64,000 bases of DNA from CAYQEC01 sp964416425 (GTDB lineage Bacteria; Actinomycetota; Acidimicrobiia; Spongiisociales; UBA5794): the NCBI GenBank assembly GCA_964416425.1, contig CAYQEC010000001.1:62001-126000 (forward strand), written 5' to 3'. Under the pieces are notes generated by a model. It saw only the letters and a list, made by a program, of their open reading frames with translations, was not told the DNA's origin and did not search any database. Both the position numbers and the translations under genes were made by a program. Shown here one piece after another: positions 18,131-26,849 of the stretch. Within the stretch, counting starts at the first letter, position 1. Each line of letters starts with the position of its first letter.

Positions 18131-18889
18131 ATGGAGTTCACCGTCGAAGCCGCCGTGGCCGCCCTCGCCGACCGCACCAACATCCTGGTCTTCACCGGAG
18201 CCGGGATCTCCACCGAGTCGGGAATCCCCGACTTCCGCAGCCCCGGAGGATTGTGGACCCGGCTCAACCCCGACGACTTCACGCTCAGCCGCTACCTGAG
18301 CGACCCGGAGGTGCGGGCCAAGTCGTGGGGAGCCCGCTTCCCCCGCCTCTACGGCGGCAGCACTCCCAATCCGGCCCACCACGCCGTCGTCGACCTCTGG
18401 AAGGCGGGCCGTATGGTGGGCTGCGTCACCCAGAACATCGACGGCCTCCACCAGGCGGCCGGGCTGCCGCTCGACACCATTGCCGAGTTGCACGGCAACG
18501 CCGACGGCATCGCCTGCGTCACCTGCGGTGCCTCAGCCGACGTCTCCGAGGTCGAAGCCCGCTGGCACGGTGGCGACCGTGATCCCCGGTGCACCCTCTG
18601 CGGCGGCATCCTCAAGTCGACCATCGTCTTCTTCGAGGAGATGCTGCCGGGGCCGCCGATGGAGCAGGCTCAGAGCTGGATCGGGCAAGCCGACGCCGTG
18701 ATCGCCGTCGGCTCCAGCCTCTCGGTGTTCCCCGCCGCCTACATCCCGCTCGAGGTGGCGGGACGGGGTCACCCGCTGGTCATCATCAACCGGGGACCGA
18801 CCGAGTTCGACGACCGGGCCACGGTACGGGTCCGTGGCATGGCGGGCACGATCCTCCCCCAGCTCGTGGCCGCCCTCACCGCCCCGTAG
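18131..18889 (+). CDS. SIR2-family NAD-dependent protein deacylase
   Basis: 252 residues from the ATG at 18131. Sirtuin motifs are complete: GAGISTESGIPDFR (NAD binding), QNIDGLH, the catalytic His in ELHGN, GSSLSVFP and a zinc ribbon with CVTC and CTLC pairs. It removes acyl groups from lysine using NAD, releasing nicotinamide and O-acyl-ADP-ribose. A well-known bacterial target is acetylated acyl-CoA synthetase, but none is encoded here. A second, distinct sirtuin lies at 50057-50851. Confidence 0.93.
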   Translation: MEFTVEAAVAALADRTNILVFTGAGISTESGIPDFRSPGGLWTRLNPDDFTLSRYLSDPEVRAKSWGARFPRLYGGSTPNPAHHAVVDLWKAGRMVGCVTQNIDGLHQAAGLPLDTIAELHGNADGIACVTCGASADVSEVEARWHGGDRDPRCTLCGGILKSTIVFFEEMLPGPPMEQAQSWIGQADAVIAVGSSLSVFPAAYIPLEVAGRGHPLVIINRGPTEFDDRATVRVRGMAGTILPQLVAALTAP

Positions 18890-18920
18890 CGTCCCGGATC
18901 CCGCAACGGCGCCGGCCCAC

Positions 18921-18926
18921 TAGCGT
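18921..18926 (+). promoter_or_regulatory. -10 element of a probable leaderless promoter for the rhodanese-ThiF gene
   Basis: TAGCGT is placed seven bases before the ATG at 18934, with no ribosome-binding site between. It has the same hexamer and spacing as the promoter before the sirtuin gene 800 bases upstream. Confidence 0.5.
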
Positions 18927-18933
18927 CCCCTTC

Positions 18934-20102
18934 ATGCCGCCGACCTATCACGAGCTCGTCGCCCAGGCCAAGTCGCGGATCCGGGAGATCGCGGCGGCGG
19001 AGCTGGAGCCGCGCCTTGGCGAGGTCCTGCTCGTCGACACCCGGGAGCCCTACGAGCATGCCCTCGGCACCCTGCCCGGCGCCGTGCTCGTGCCGCGCGG
19101 TGTGCTCGAGTCACAGCTCCCTGCCGTCGCCCCCGATCGGGACCGCGAGATCGTGGTCTTCTGCGCGGTCGGGAATCGCTCGGCGCTGGCGGCGGCCGCC
19201 CTCCAGGAAGCCGGCTACACCCGGGTTTCGTCCCTCGCCGGGGGAATCCGGGGCTGGGCCTCCGCCGGGTATGCGATCGCCGCCGCACCGCTCTCCCCCG
19301 CCACCGACCACCTCGTTCGCTACCAGCGTCAGCTGGTGCTGCCCCAGGTGGGCGAAAAAGGGCAACGCCGCCTGCTCGCCTCCAAGGTCGCCATCGTCGG
19401 AGCCGGCGGCCTCGGGTCCCCCGCCGCCCTCTACCTCGCCGCCGCCGGGGTCGGCACCATCGCCCTGATCGACGGCGACAGGGTCGAGGTCTCCAACCTG
19501 CAGCGCCAGATCCTCCACGACTCCCACCGGGTGGGCCAGCCCAAGGTGGAATCGGCCCGACGCACCCTGAGCGACCTCAACCCCGAGGTCGAGGTCCGCA
19601 CCCATCCGGTTCGCCTCTCCGCCGCCAACGCCCTCGAGCTGCTCGGTGGGTACGACGTCGTGGTCGACGGGACGGACAGTTACCCCACCCGGTATCTCAT
19701 CAACGACGCCTCGCTCCACCTGCGGGTCCCGGTGGTGCACGGTTCGGTGTTCCGTTTCGAGGGGCAGGCCACGACGTTTCTGCCCTACGCCGGGCCCTGC
19801 TACCGGTGCCTCTTCCCGGCGCCGCCACCGCCGGAGCTGGCCCTCCCCTGCGCCGAGGCCGGGGTGCTCGGGGCCGTCCCCGGCATCGTCGGATCGATTG
19901 AGCCGCCGAGACCCTCAAGCTGCTGCTCGGGATCGGCGAGCCGTTGGTGGGACGGCTCCTCACCTACGACGTCCTCGGCCAGTCACCGCTACTGCTCCGC
20001 TTCGACCGGGATCCGGAGTGTCCGGCCTGTGGTGACGAGGCGCACCCGCCGGAGCTGGTCGACTACGACGAGACGTGCACACCTGGAGGCGGGGCCGGCT
20101 GA
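18934..20102 (+). pseudogene. Rhodanese-ThiF/MoeB adenylyltransferase, one-base frameshift
   Basis: Start ATG 18934. An N-terminal rhodanese domain (about 8-115, with VDTREPYEH and active-site loop CAVGNRS) precedes a ThiF/MoeB E1-like domain: YQRQLVLPQVGEKGQ, ATP loop GAGGLGSP, IDGDRVEVSNLQRQ, and the first zinc pair CYRC. After GIVGSIE (19902) the frame breaks. Adding one G there gives AAETLKLLLGIGEP, then the second zinc pair CPAC and a stop at 20100-20102. Without it the frame runs into unrelated residues. The enzyme activates a sulfur-carrier C-terminus for molybdopterin, thiamin or cysteine synthesis. It is either a real lesion or an assembly error; otherwise the gene is intact. Rhodanese before ThiF reverses the usual MoeZ order. 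Confidence 0.85.
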
Positions 20103-20114
20103 GGCCGGCGAGGA

Positions 20115-20825
20115 TCACTCGCAGAGGGGATGCAGGCCCGGGACCCGACCGTAGCGCACCATCGGCTCCTGCACCGGCGGCGCCACCGCATCCTCGACAG
20201 CGACGGGTTCCGCTTCGGGCCGTGTCGCCGCCGGAGGAGTTGCCGGCTCCGGCGCGGTCGCCGTCGCGGGCTGGTCGGCCGGTTCCGGTTCCGGGACCGG
20301 ATCGGCGGGCGAGGCCGGATCCGGGTCGGGGGCAGGCGGCGTCGGGTCGGGTTCCGGCGCGGGATCGGGCTCGGCCGGGGTGACCAGGCCGGCCGCGCCC
20401 TTCATGAACACCACGGTCACCCACAGCTCGTCTGACCCCTGAGCCACCCCGACGCCGACGTAGTTGTAGTCGCCGAGGATGTTGCCCCGGTGGCCGGAGG
20501 AGCGCATGAAGGCGTTGTGGATGGCGTCGGCACTCGGACCGACGCCGACGTTCTCCCCCAACCCGATCCAATTGGAGCACACCGAGCTCAGGTTGGGATT
20601 GTGGTAGAGCGAGTCGGCCGCCAGCATCTCGTTCGCATGCGCCCGGGCGTCGTCCACCAGGTCCCAGTACACCTCGACGGGCGCCAGCCCTTCGGCGGCA
20701 CGTGCTGCGTTGATCTTCGCCACGAAGGAACCCTCGGCCGAGGCGTGGGCCGCCGGCACGGCGAGGCCGGCGAGCAGGACCGTGAGCATCGCCAGGAAAG
20801 AGAGTGTCCGCCGCAGCGGTACCAT
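20115..20825 (-). CDS. Secreted CAP/SCP-domain protein with Pro-rich tail
   Basis: 236 residues. A Sec signal peptide (1 to about 30, ending AAHASA) leads a CAP domain (about 32-145) with ARAHANEML and the family motif SSGHRGNIL plus GVGVAQ, then an 85-residue Pro/Glu/Ala-rich low-complexity tail. Bacterial CAP proteins are extracellular; function is mostly unknown, with wall or lipid binding proposed. A good Shine-Dalgarno (AAGGGG) sits eight bases upstream. The 118-nt leader between the aminopeptidase stop and this start carries three hairpins (see separate entries), so specific control is likely. Confidence 0.88.
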   Translation of the reverse strand: MVPLRRTLSFLAMLTVLLAGLAVPAAHASAEGSFVAKINAARAAEGLAPVEVYWDLVDDARAHANEMLAADSLYHNPNLSSVCSNWIGLGENVGVGPSADAIHNAFMRSSGHRGNILGDYNYVGVGVAQGSDELWVTVVFMKGAAGLVTPAEPDPAPEPDPTPPAPDPDPASPADPVPEPEPADQPATATAPEPATPPAATRPEAEPVAVEDAVAPPVQEPMVRYGRVPGLHPLCE

Positions 20826-20838
20826 CTGGAAGACCCCT

Positions 20839-20871
20839 TACGGAAAGTAGCTGAAATTGCTACTTTCCGTA
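20839..20871 (-). promoter_or_regulatory. 13-bp perfect inverted repeat abutting the CAP-gene Shine-Dalgarno
   Basis: Arms 20839-20851 and 20859-20871 are perfectly complementary with a 7-base loop; the arm sequence begins TACGGAAAGTAGC. In the transcript the hairpin ends immediately before AAGGGG, the ribosome-binding site of the CAP gene. It could be a translation-control hairpin or a protein operator. It lacks a T tract, so it is not a standard terminator. Confidence 0.6.
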
Positions 20872-20882
20872 TCGTCACGAGG

Positions 20883-20898
20883 TCCTCAGACTTGAGGA
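20883..20898 (-). promoter_or_regulatory. Small hairpin in the CAP-gene leader
   Basis: A 6-bp perfect stem (TCCTCA / TGAGGA) with a 4-base loop. It is the middle of three hairpins in the 118-nt leader. Confidence 0.35.
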
Positions 20899-20904
20899 TT
20901 CAGA

Positions 20905-20921
20905 GTGGTCGAGACGACCAC
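20905..20921 (-). promoter_or_regulatory. Hairpin just after the aminopeptidase stop, first in the CAP-gene leader
   Basis: A 7-bp perfect stem (GTGGTCG / CGACCAC) with a 3-base loop, 22 bases after the leucyl aminopeptidase stop. It may attenuate or end the upstream operon or be the first element of a structured leader. No T run follows. Confidence 0.4.
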
Positions 20922-20943
20922 GTAGTGTGGTTTGGGGGGTGAT

Positions 20944-22395
20944 TCAGCCGGCGAGCTGCTCGGCGAGTGCCACCAGGGTCCGCACCCCGAACCCGGTGCC
21001 TCCCTCGGAGGTGTAGTCCGCCGCGGCGTCGGCCCGGGCAGGACCCGCGATGTCGAGATGCACCCACGGGATATCGCCGACGAACTCTGCCAGCAGCAGG
21101 GCGGCCGTGATCGCCCCCCCGTAGGAGCCACCGATGTTCTTCATGTCGGCGACGGTCGAATCGATCTCCTTGCGGTACTCGGGCTCGAGCGGCAACCGCC
21201 ACACCTTCTCCCCCGCCTCCCGGGCAGCCGCCTCCACCGTGGCGGCAGCGTCGTCGTTGTTGGCGAGCAAGCCGCCCACCCTGGAGCCGAGCCCGACCCG
21301 GCATGCCCCGGTGAGGGTGGCGATGTCGACGATCAGATCGGGTTCGCCCTCGGCGGCCAGGGAGAGGCCGTCGGCCAGCACCAGGCGCCCCTCGGCGTCG
21401 GTGTTGAGCACCTCGATCGTCTTGCCGTTGCGAATCCGGAGCACGTCACCGGGACGTTGGGCGCTGCCCCCCGTCATGTTCTCGGTGAGCGGCGCCACCG
21501 CGGTGACGTCGATCGCCAACCCGAGCCGGGCGATCGCCTGCATGGCGCCTACCACTGCGGCGGCCCCGGACATGTCCGTCTTCATGGTCTCCATGCCCTT
21601 GGCGGTCTTGATCGAGAGCCCGCCGCTGTCGAAGACGATGCCCTTGCCGACCAGCGCCAGGGACGAGGTGGCTCCCTCCGGTCGGTGGCGCATCACCACC
21701 ATCCGGGGCGGATTGTCGGCTCCGGCGGCAACCCCGAGCAGGCCGCCGAACCTCTCCGCCGCGCACTCCGCCTCGTCGTAGACGGACACCGAGAACCCGG
21801 CCTCCTTCCCGATCTCGACGATGCGCGCCGCCAAGGTCGCCGGGGGCTTGGCCCCGGCCGGTTCGTTGATGAGGTCGCGGGCAAGAGCGACCGCCCCGGC
21901 CACAACCCGGCCGTGCTCGATGCGCTCGCCGGCTCCCTCCCCGGCGCCGGCGAGCACCAGCTGCTCGGTGAGGATCGGCGGAGGGTCGGAGCGGTACTTG
22001 TCGAAGTGGTACTGGCCGAGCAGGAACCCGACCGTTACCAGCTCGGCGGCGTCGTCGATCCCGATCTGGTGCAACGTCGTCGCCACGATGCGGTGGCGGG
22101 TCAAGGCCCGCCCGGCAGTGCCGGCCACCCGCCGCACCGTCTCGGCGTCCACCTCGGCCCCGACCCCAGCGAACACCACCTCGTCGTAGTCGATGCGCTC
22201 CCCGCCGGGAACCGAGGCCAGCTGCCCCAGCTTCCCCGTGAAATCGGCGCGGTCCAGGTAGCCCTCGAGCCAGCCCCCGAGCAAGCCCGCGGCCCAGTCG
22301 GCCCCCGGTCCCCACACCCGTTCCTCGAACACCGGCACCACGAGGGCATCGCCCGACGTCTCCTCGACCTCGGCTCCGGAAACGATCTCGATCAC
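20944..22395 (-). CDS. pepA: Leucyl aminopeptidase (M17)
   Basis: 483 residues from GTG 22395, backed by a strong GGAGGAG site. An N-terminal macro-like domain is followed by the M17 catalytic domain with metal and catalytic residues in GKGIVFDSGGLSIK, the Asp in MKTDMSGAAA, and the signature NTDAEGRLVLAD. It is a cytoplasmic dizinc/manganese exopeptidase that recycles N-terminal residues. Its GTG overlaps the TGA of the adenosyltransferase gene by four bases, so translation is probably coupled. Confidence 0.94.
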   Translation of the reverse strand: MIEIVSGAEVEETSGDALVVPVFEERVWGPGADWAAGLLGGWLEGYLDRADFTGKLGQLASVPGGERIDYDEVVFAGVGAEVDAETVRRVAGTAGRALTRHRIVATTLHQIGIDDAAELVTVGFLLGQYHFDKYRSDPPPILTEQLVLAGAGEGAGERIEHGRVVAGAVALARDLINEPAGAKPPATLAARIVEIGKEAGFSVSVYDEAECAAERFGGLLGVAAGADNPPRMVVMRHRPEGATSSLALVGKGIVFDSGGLSIKTAKGMETMKTDMSGAAAVVGAMQAIARLGLAIDVTAVAPLTENMTGGSAQRPGDVLRIRNGKTIEVLNTDAEGRLVLADGLSLAAEGEPDLIVDIATLTGACRVGLGSRVGGLLANNDDAAATVEAAAREAGEKVWRLPLEPEYRKEIDSTVADMKNIGGSYGGAITAALLLAEFVGDIPWVHLDIAGPARADAAADYTSEGGTGFGVRTLVALAEQLAG

Positions 22396-22952
22396 AGCTC
22401 CTCCTCCTCGTCGCGGCTCGGGGTCCACGTGCGCTCGATCGCCCGCACCAGCACGTACAGGTAGTCGGCCAGCCGGTTCAGGTAGGGCACCACCAGCGAA
22501 TCCTGCTGCCCCTCCGTGGTGTGGTGCGCCACGGCGCGGCGCTCGGCGCGGCGCACCACGGTCCGGGCCACGTCGAGGGCCGCCGCCAGCCGGGACTCGC
22601 CCGGAACGACGAAGCCGGTGGGCATGCCGCGGCCGGCCACGATCCGGTCGATCGCCGCCTCCAGGGCCTCCACCATGGCGGCGTCGACCCGGCTCACCCC
22701 CGGCTCCAGCCCGGAGACCTGGGCGGGTGAGGTCGCCAGCTCCGCCGCCACCACGAACAGCTCCCGCTGGATCCGCAGGATCTCGTCGCCGACCGGGTCG
22801 GCGGCGGGGACCTCGGCTCGGGCCACCCCGAGGAAGGCGACGGCCTCGTCGACGGCGCCGTACGCCTCGGGTCCGGTGGCGTCCTTGGAGACCCGACCCC
22901 CCCGGAACAGTCCGGTGGACCCGTCGTCACCTCGCCGCGTGTAGATCTTCAC
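22392..22952 (-). CDS. Cob(I)alamin adenosyltransferase, PduO type
   Basis: 186 residues from GTG 22952. The N-terminal YTRRGDDGSTGLF is the ATP-binding motif of PduO/MMAB enzymes, and the helical bundle ends with the conserved PYLNRLADYLYVLVR segment. It makes adenosylcobalamin from ATP and cob(I)alamin. The clear client in this window is methylmalonyl-CoA mutase about 10 kb away; PduO enzymes commonly hand the cofactor directly to that mutase. It lies at the end of a long minus-strand gene run and is coupled to pepA by a GTGA overlap. Confidence 0.92.
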   Translation of the reverse strand: MKIYTRRGDDGSTGLFRGGRVSKDATGPEAYGAVDEAVAFLGVARAEVPAADPVGDEILRIQRELFVVAAELATSPAQVSGLEPGVSRVDAAMVEALEAAIDRIVAGRGMPTGFVVPGESRLAAALDVARTVVRRAERRAVAHHTTEGQQDSLVVPYLNRLADYLYVLVRAIERTWTPSRDEEEEL

Positions 22953-23046
22953 CCCGGTCAGCCTAGAGACTGCACGGCGGTGCGCCGCCGCAGCCCGACA
23001 CCGCCCGGCTGGCGCACCCGAGGCCTGGAACGGCGGGCCGGAGCCC

Positions 23047-23742
23047 TCATCCGTAGGCAAGCATGCGACCGACCACGGTCACCCCGAAGGCAGTGAGCAC
23101 CGCCAGGTAGCTGAGCCCGGTGGCGGCCATCACCCCCGAGTAGCGCGGTTCCCGCAGCGACAGCGACACCGCCACGATCAGGAGGCCAGTCGCCACCACC
23201 AGCGCCACGAATGCCCACACGGTGGCCGTCTCCGCCGACCCCAGCGCCCCCGCCGCCACCAGCACCACCGTGTCGGCCACCAGCCCGAGGCCCCCCACCA
23301 GGGCGAGGACCTGGAGCGCCCATCTCGGGAGGCGGGGATCGACCAGGTACCAGTGGCCGAGCACCATCTCCACCGTGACGCCTCCGAGCAGGATCGCCCC
23401 GGTGATGGCGGGCAGCAGCAGAGAATCGGCGGAGGCGACGGCCAGCAGGACCAGCGAGGCGGCGGCGAGGCACACCACCGCGATCCGGGGGCGCCGGGCG
23501 GCCACCCCGGCGGCAGCGACGAGCACCATGGCGATCACCGCCCGGCGGTCGTCGGTGGCCACCACCAGCCCGCTCCCGAACAGCACCACTACCGTCGCCA
23601 TCAGCCAGCCGAACCCGGGGCCGACGATCCGCCACCAGGCGACCAGGCCCGCCAGGGCCGCCATCCCGGCGGTCCACATCGCCAGCACCAACGCCGGGGT
23701 CAGCTGGACCGCAGCCGGGACCGCGCCCGGCATCTCGATCAC
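23047..23742 (-). CDS. Polytopic membrane protein of unknown function
   Basis: About 231 residues from GTG 23742 (ATG 23733 is three codons in and equally possible). Roughly seven or eight hydrophobic helices fill the sequence, with short loops and few charges; GHWYLVDPRLPRWALQVLA is the longest polar loop. I do not recognise a family; there are no transporter signatures. It starts 13 bases after the transketolase stop, so it is probably the last gene of that unit. A 94-base gap with nothing notable separates it from the adenosyltransferase gene. Confidence 0.7.
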   Translation of the reverse strand: MIEMPGAVPAAVQLTPALVLAMWTAGMAALAGLVAWWRIVGPGFGWLMATVVVLFGSGLVVATDDRRAVIAMVLVAAAGVAARRPRIAVVCLAAASLVLLAVASADSLLLPAITGAILLGGVTVEMVLGHWYLVDPRLPRWALQVLALVGGLGLVADTVVLVAAGALGSAETATVWAFVALVVATGLLIVAVSLSLREPRYSGVMAATGLSYLAVLTAFGVTVVGRMLAYG

Positions 23743-23755
23743 CGGCCGGACCGCA

Positions 23756-25705
23756 TCACGCCAGCCACTGCTCCAGCCGGGCCGCGACCTGATCCGCAGT
23801 GAACCCGAACTGCTCGGCGATGACCTCCGCCGGGGCCGAGGCCCCGAAGTGGTCGATGCCGAGCCGCAGGCCGGAGCGACCGGTGATCTCGGCCCAGCCG
23901 AAGGTGACACCGGCTTCCAGCGAAGCGATCGGCAGTCCCTCCCCGAGCACCTCGCGGCGATAGGCCTCGTCCTGGGCGAAGAACGCCTCCCAGCACGGCA
24001 ACGACACGACCCGCAGCGAACGGCCTTTGGCGGCGAGCTGCTCGGCGGCTTCGAGGGCGACCCACAGCTCCGAGCCGGTGGCGACGAGTACCGCCTCGGT
24101 CCCGGCACGGGCCACGTAGCCGCCGCGGGCGACGGGTACCCGGTCGGGAGGTCCGAGCGGGATCGACTGCCGGGTCAGCACGAGGGCGGTGGGGCCCTCG
24201 GTGCGGTTGAGGGCCACCTCCCAGGCTCCGGCGGTTTCCGCCGCGGTCCCGGGGCGGATCACCCACAGTCCGGGGATGGCGCGCAGGGCGGCGACGTGCT
24301 CCACCGGCTGATGGGTGGGGCCGTCTTCGCCGAGGAAGATCGAGTCGTGGGTCCACACCCAGACACTCGGCGCTTCCATGAGGGCACCGAGGCGGACCGC
24401 CCCCCGCATATAGTCGCTGAAGGTGAGGAAGGTCGCCCCGTAGCCGCGGAACCCGCCGTGCACCGTGATCCCGTTCACGATGGCGCCCATGGCGTGCTCC
24501 CGCACCCCGAAGCGGAGGTTGCGGCCGCTCCGGTTCTCCCGGGTGAAGTCGCCTGCGTCCTTGATGAGGGTATTGGTGGAGCTGGCGAGGTCGGCGGCAC
24601 CGCCGATGACATCGGGACGGGAGGCGGCGAACGAGTTGAGCACCTTGCCTGCGATCGACCGGGTGGCCGCCTTGGTCCCCGGCTCGCCGGCCGGGACGTC
24701 GAGGTGCACCGGCGCCGGGCTGAAGTGAGCCTCCCAGGCGGCGGCGAGATCCGACTGCTCGGCCGTGATCATCTGGAAGCGGCGCTCCCACTCGCTGCGG
24801 GCCTGCCGCCCCCGATCCATCGCGCTCGAGAAGAAGGCGGTCACCTCGGGCGGGACGTGGAACGGCGGGTAGTCCCAACCCATCAGCTCCTTGACCTTCG
24901 CCACCTCCTCCTCGCCGAGCGGCGACCCGTGAGCGGCGGCGGTGTCCTGCTTGGCCGGGCTCCCGTAGCCGATGTGGGTCTTGCAGGCGATGAGCGAGGG
25001 CCGCTCTTCTTCGGCGATCGCCTCCCGCAGCGCCTCCTCCACCGCCACCCGGTCATGCCCGTCGACGCCGAGGGTGTGCCATCCGTAAGACGCGAACCGC
25101 TGCGGCACGTCCTCGCTGAACGCCAGCGACGCGGGACCGACCAGCGTGATGCCGTTGTCGTCGTAGAGGTAGACGAGGCGGCCGAGGCCGAGGTGTCCGG
25201 CGAGGGACGCCGCTTCGGAGGCGACCCCCTCCATGAGGTCGCCGTCGGAGACGAAGGCGTAGGTGTGGTGGTCGACGAGGTCGGGACCGAACCTGGCCCG
25301 CAGATGCTCCTCGGCGATCGCCATGCCGACCCCGTTGGCGAACCCCTGACCGAGCGGCCCGGTGGTGGTCTCGATGCCGCGGGCCTGGTCCCGCTCCGGG
25401 TGGCCCGGAGTGGGCGACCCCCACTGCCGGAAGTTGGTGAGGTCCTCCAGCGTGAGCGGGAACCCGGCAAGGTGGAGCAGCGAGTACAGCAGCATCGAGG
25501 CGTGCCCGTTGGAGAGCACGAACCGGTCCCGGTCGAGCCACTCCGGATGCTCCGGGTCGACCGTGAGGAACTTGGCCCAGAGCACCACCGCGAGATCCGC
25601 CATGCCCATCGGCGCCCCCGGGTGACCCGAGTTGGCCCGCTGCACGGCGTCGATCGAAAGCGCCCTGATCGTGTTGACCGCCAGTTGTTCGATGTTATCC
25701 GTCAT
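23756..25705 (-). CDS. tkt: Transketolase
   Basis: 649 residues, full length, ATG with GGGAGGAAC upstream. Thiamin-diphosphate enzyme of the non-oxidative pentose phosphate pathway. The order is standard: substrate His in NSGHPGAPMG, ThDP motif GDGDLMEG-like (SDGDLMEG then DNGITL), the His in THDSIFLGEDGPTHQP, and the FGVREHAMG catalytic Glu region, followed by a C-terminal Rossmann domain with GSELW. It lies 40 bases after the M24 peptidase gene on the same strand. Transaldolase and dehydrogenase partners often found beside tkt are absent here. Confidence 0.95.
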   Translation of the reverse strand: MTDNIEQLAVNTIRALSIDAVQRANSGHPGAPMGMADLAVVLWAKFLTVDPEHPEWLDRDRFVLSNGHASMLLYSLLHLAGFPLTLEDLTNFRQWGSPTPGHPERDQARGIETTTGPLGQGFANGVGMAIAEEHLRARFGPDLVDHHTYAFVSDGDLMEGVASEAASLAGHLGLGRLVYLYDDNGITLVGPASLAFSEDVPQRFASYGWHTLGVDGHDRVAVEEALREAIAEEERPSLIACKTHIGYGSPAKQDTAAAHGSPLGEEEVAKVKELMGWDYPPFHVPPEVTAFFSSAMDRGRQARSEWERRFQMITAEQSDLAAAWEAHFSPAPVHLDVPAGEPGTKAATRSIAGKVLNSFAASRPDVIGGAADLASSTNTLIKDAGDFTRENRSGRNLRFGVREHAMGAIVNGITVHGGFRGYGATFLTFSDYMRGAVRLGALMEAPSVWVWTHDSIFLGEDGPTHQPVEHVAALRAIPGLWVIRPGTAAETAGAWEVALNRTEGPTALVLTRQSIPLGPPDRVPVARGGYVARAGTEAVLVATGSELWVALEAAEQLAAKGRSLRVVSLPCWEAFFAQDEAYRREVLGEGLPIASLEAGVTFGWAEITGRSGLRLGIDHFGASAPAEVIAEQFGFTADQVAARLEQWLA

Positions 25706-25745
25706 CTGTTCCTCCCGTTGCGGCGCCAGCGTAGTGAGCCCGCCT

Positions 25746-26849
25746 TCAGCCGACGATCCCGAGGTCCCGCGGCGACTGGTTGAGCCGCTCCGCCCCGGTG
25801 TCGCCTACCACCACGATGTCCTCGATTCGTATCCCGAACTCGCCGGGCAGGTAGATCCCCGGCTCGATGGAGAAGGCCATGCCGGCGCCGAGGGCGAGAT
25901 CGTTGCCGGCGACCAGGTACGGCTCCTCGTGGACCTCGAGCCCGATCCCGTGCCCGGTGCGGTGGATGAAGAAGTCGCCGTAGCCGGCGTCGTCGATCAC
26001 GGCCCGGGTGGCGCGGTCGATCTCCTCCGCCGCCACCCCGGGCGCCACCGCGGTCACCCCCACCTCCTGGGCGCGGCGCACCACTTCGTACGCCTCCAGG
26101 AAGGCCGCCGGCGGTGGCCCGACGTGGAAGCAGCGGGTGGTGTCGGAGTGGTACCCGTCCACCGATCCCCCGAAGTCGACCACCACCGCGTCTCCCGCGG
26201 TGACGACTCGCCCGCCCGGTTCGTGGTGGGGCGACGCCCCGTTGGGACCGGAGGCGACGATGGTGAAGGCGGCCGACTCGTGACCTTCCTCGACCGTCAT
26301 CTCGGCGACGAGGCGGGCCAGCTCCCGCTCGGTGCGACCGGCAAAACGCTCCTCACGAAGGCGAAGGGCCACCCGGTCCGCCGCGGCACCGGCCCGGCGC
26401 AGCCGTTCGATCTCGCTCGGTTCCTTGCGGAGGCGGAGCCGGGTCATGAGCGGCCCGGCCGGTTCGAATCCGATCTCGGGTCGCCTTGCCTGAAGCCCGA
26501 GCACGAAGCGGGCCCAGGTGCTGTCGCCCACCGCGACGCTTCGCGCCCCTCCCAGCAACCCGGCGACGATGCCGACCGGATCCTCGGTCTCCCCCCATGG
26601 GCGCAGCGAGAAGACGCCGGGCCGGGGCACCACCCGCGGTGCCTCGAGTTCCGGTACCGCCAGGACCGGTTCCCCGCGGGCGGGAACGACCGCCATGGTG
26701 AGGCGCTCCATCGGCGTCGCCCGGTAGCCGGTGAGGTAGGGCAACCCGGCCCCGACCGACAGCAGGAGTGCATCGATGCCGCGCTCCGCCATGGTGGCCC
26801 GGGCCCGTTCCATCCGGCCCGGGTAGTCGAACCCGGTCAGGTCGCTCAT
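25746..26849 (-). CDS. M24 metallopeptidase (Xaa-Pro aminopeptidase-like)
   Basis: 367 residues from ATG 26849. A creatinase-like N-terminal domain (1 to about 130) precedes the pita-bread domain. All five metal ligands of the family are readable: Asp in VVDFGG, Asp in YHSDTTR, His in GHGIGLEVHE, Glu in SIEPGIY and Glu in RIEDIV. It is expected to cleave N-terminal Xaa-Pro bonds in the cytoplasm. Its ATG overlaps the TGA of the lipoate gene by four bases (ATGA), coupling it to that operon for no obvious metabolic reason. Confidence 0.9.
   Translation of the reverse strand: MSDLTGFDYPGRMERARATMAERGIDALLLSVGAGLPYLTGYRATPMERLTMAVVPARGEPVLAVPELEAPRVVPRPGVFSLRPWGETEDPVGIVAGLLGGARSVAVGDSTWARFVLGLQARRPEIGFEPAGPLMTRLRLRKEPSEIERLRRAGAAADRVALRLREERFAGRTERELARLVAEMTVEEGHESAAFTIVASGPNGASPHHEPGGRVVTAGDAVVVDFGGSVDGYHSDTTRCFHVGPPPAAFLEAYEVVRRAQEVGVTAVAPGVAAEEIDRATRAVIDDAGYGDFFIHRTGHGIGLEVHEEPYLVAGNDLALGAGMAFSIEPGIYLPGEFGIRIEDIVVVGDTGAERLNQSPRDLGIVG

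Noticed and set aside
20115..20370. Low-complexity Pro/Glu/Ala tail of the CAP protein as a frameshifted region
   Set aside because: The frame is continuous from a clear signal peptide and CAP domain to the stop; Pro-rich tails are normal for wall-spanning proteins.
23222..25783. Very long plus-strand open frame opposite transketolase and the membrane protein
   Set aside because: It is antisense to two well-supported genes. The composition is the His/Arg/Gly-rich pattern that high-GC DNA gives when read backwards, with no domain signatures.
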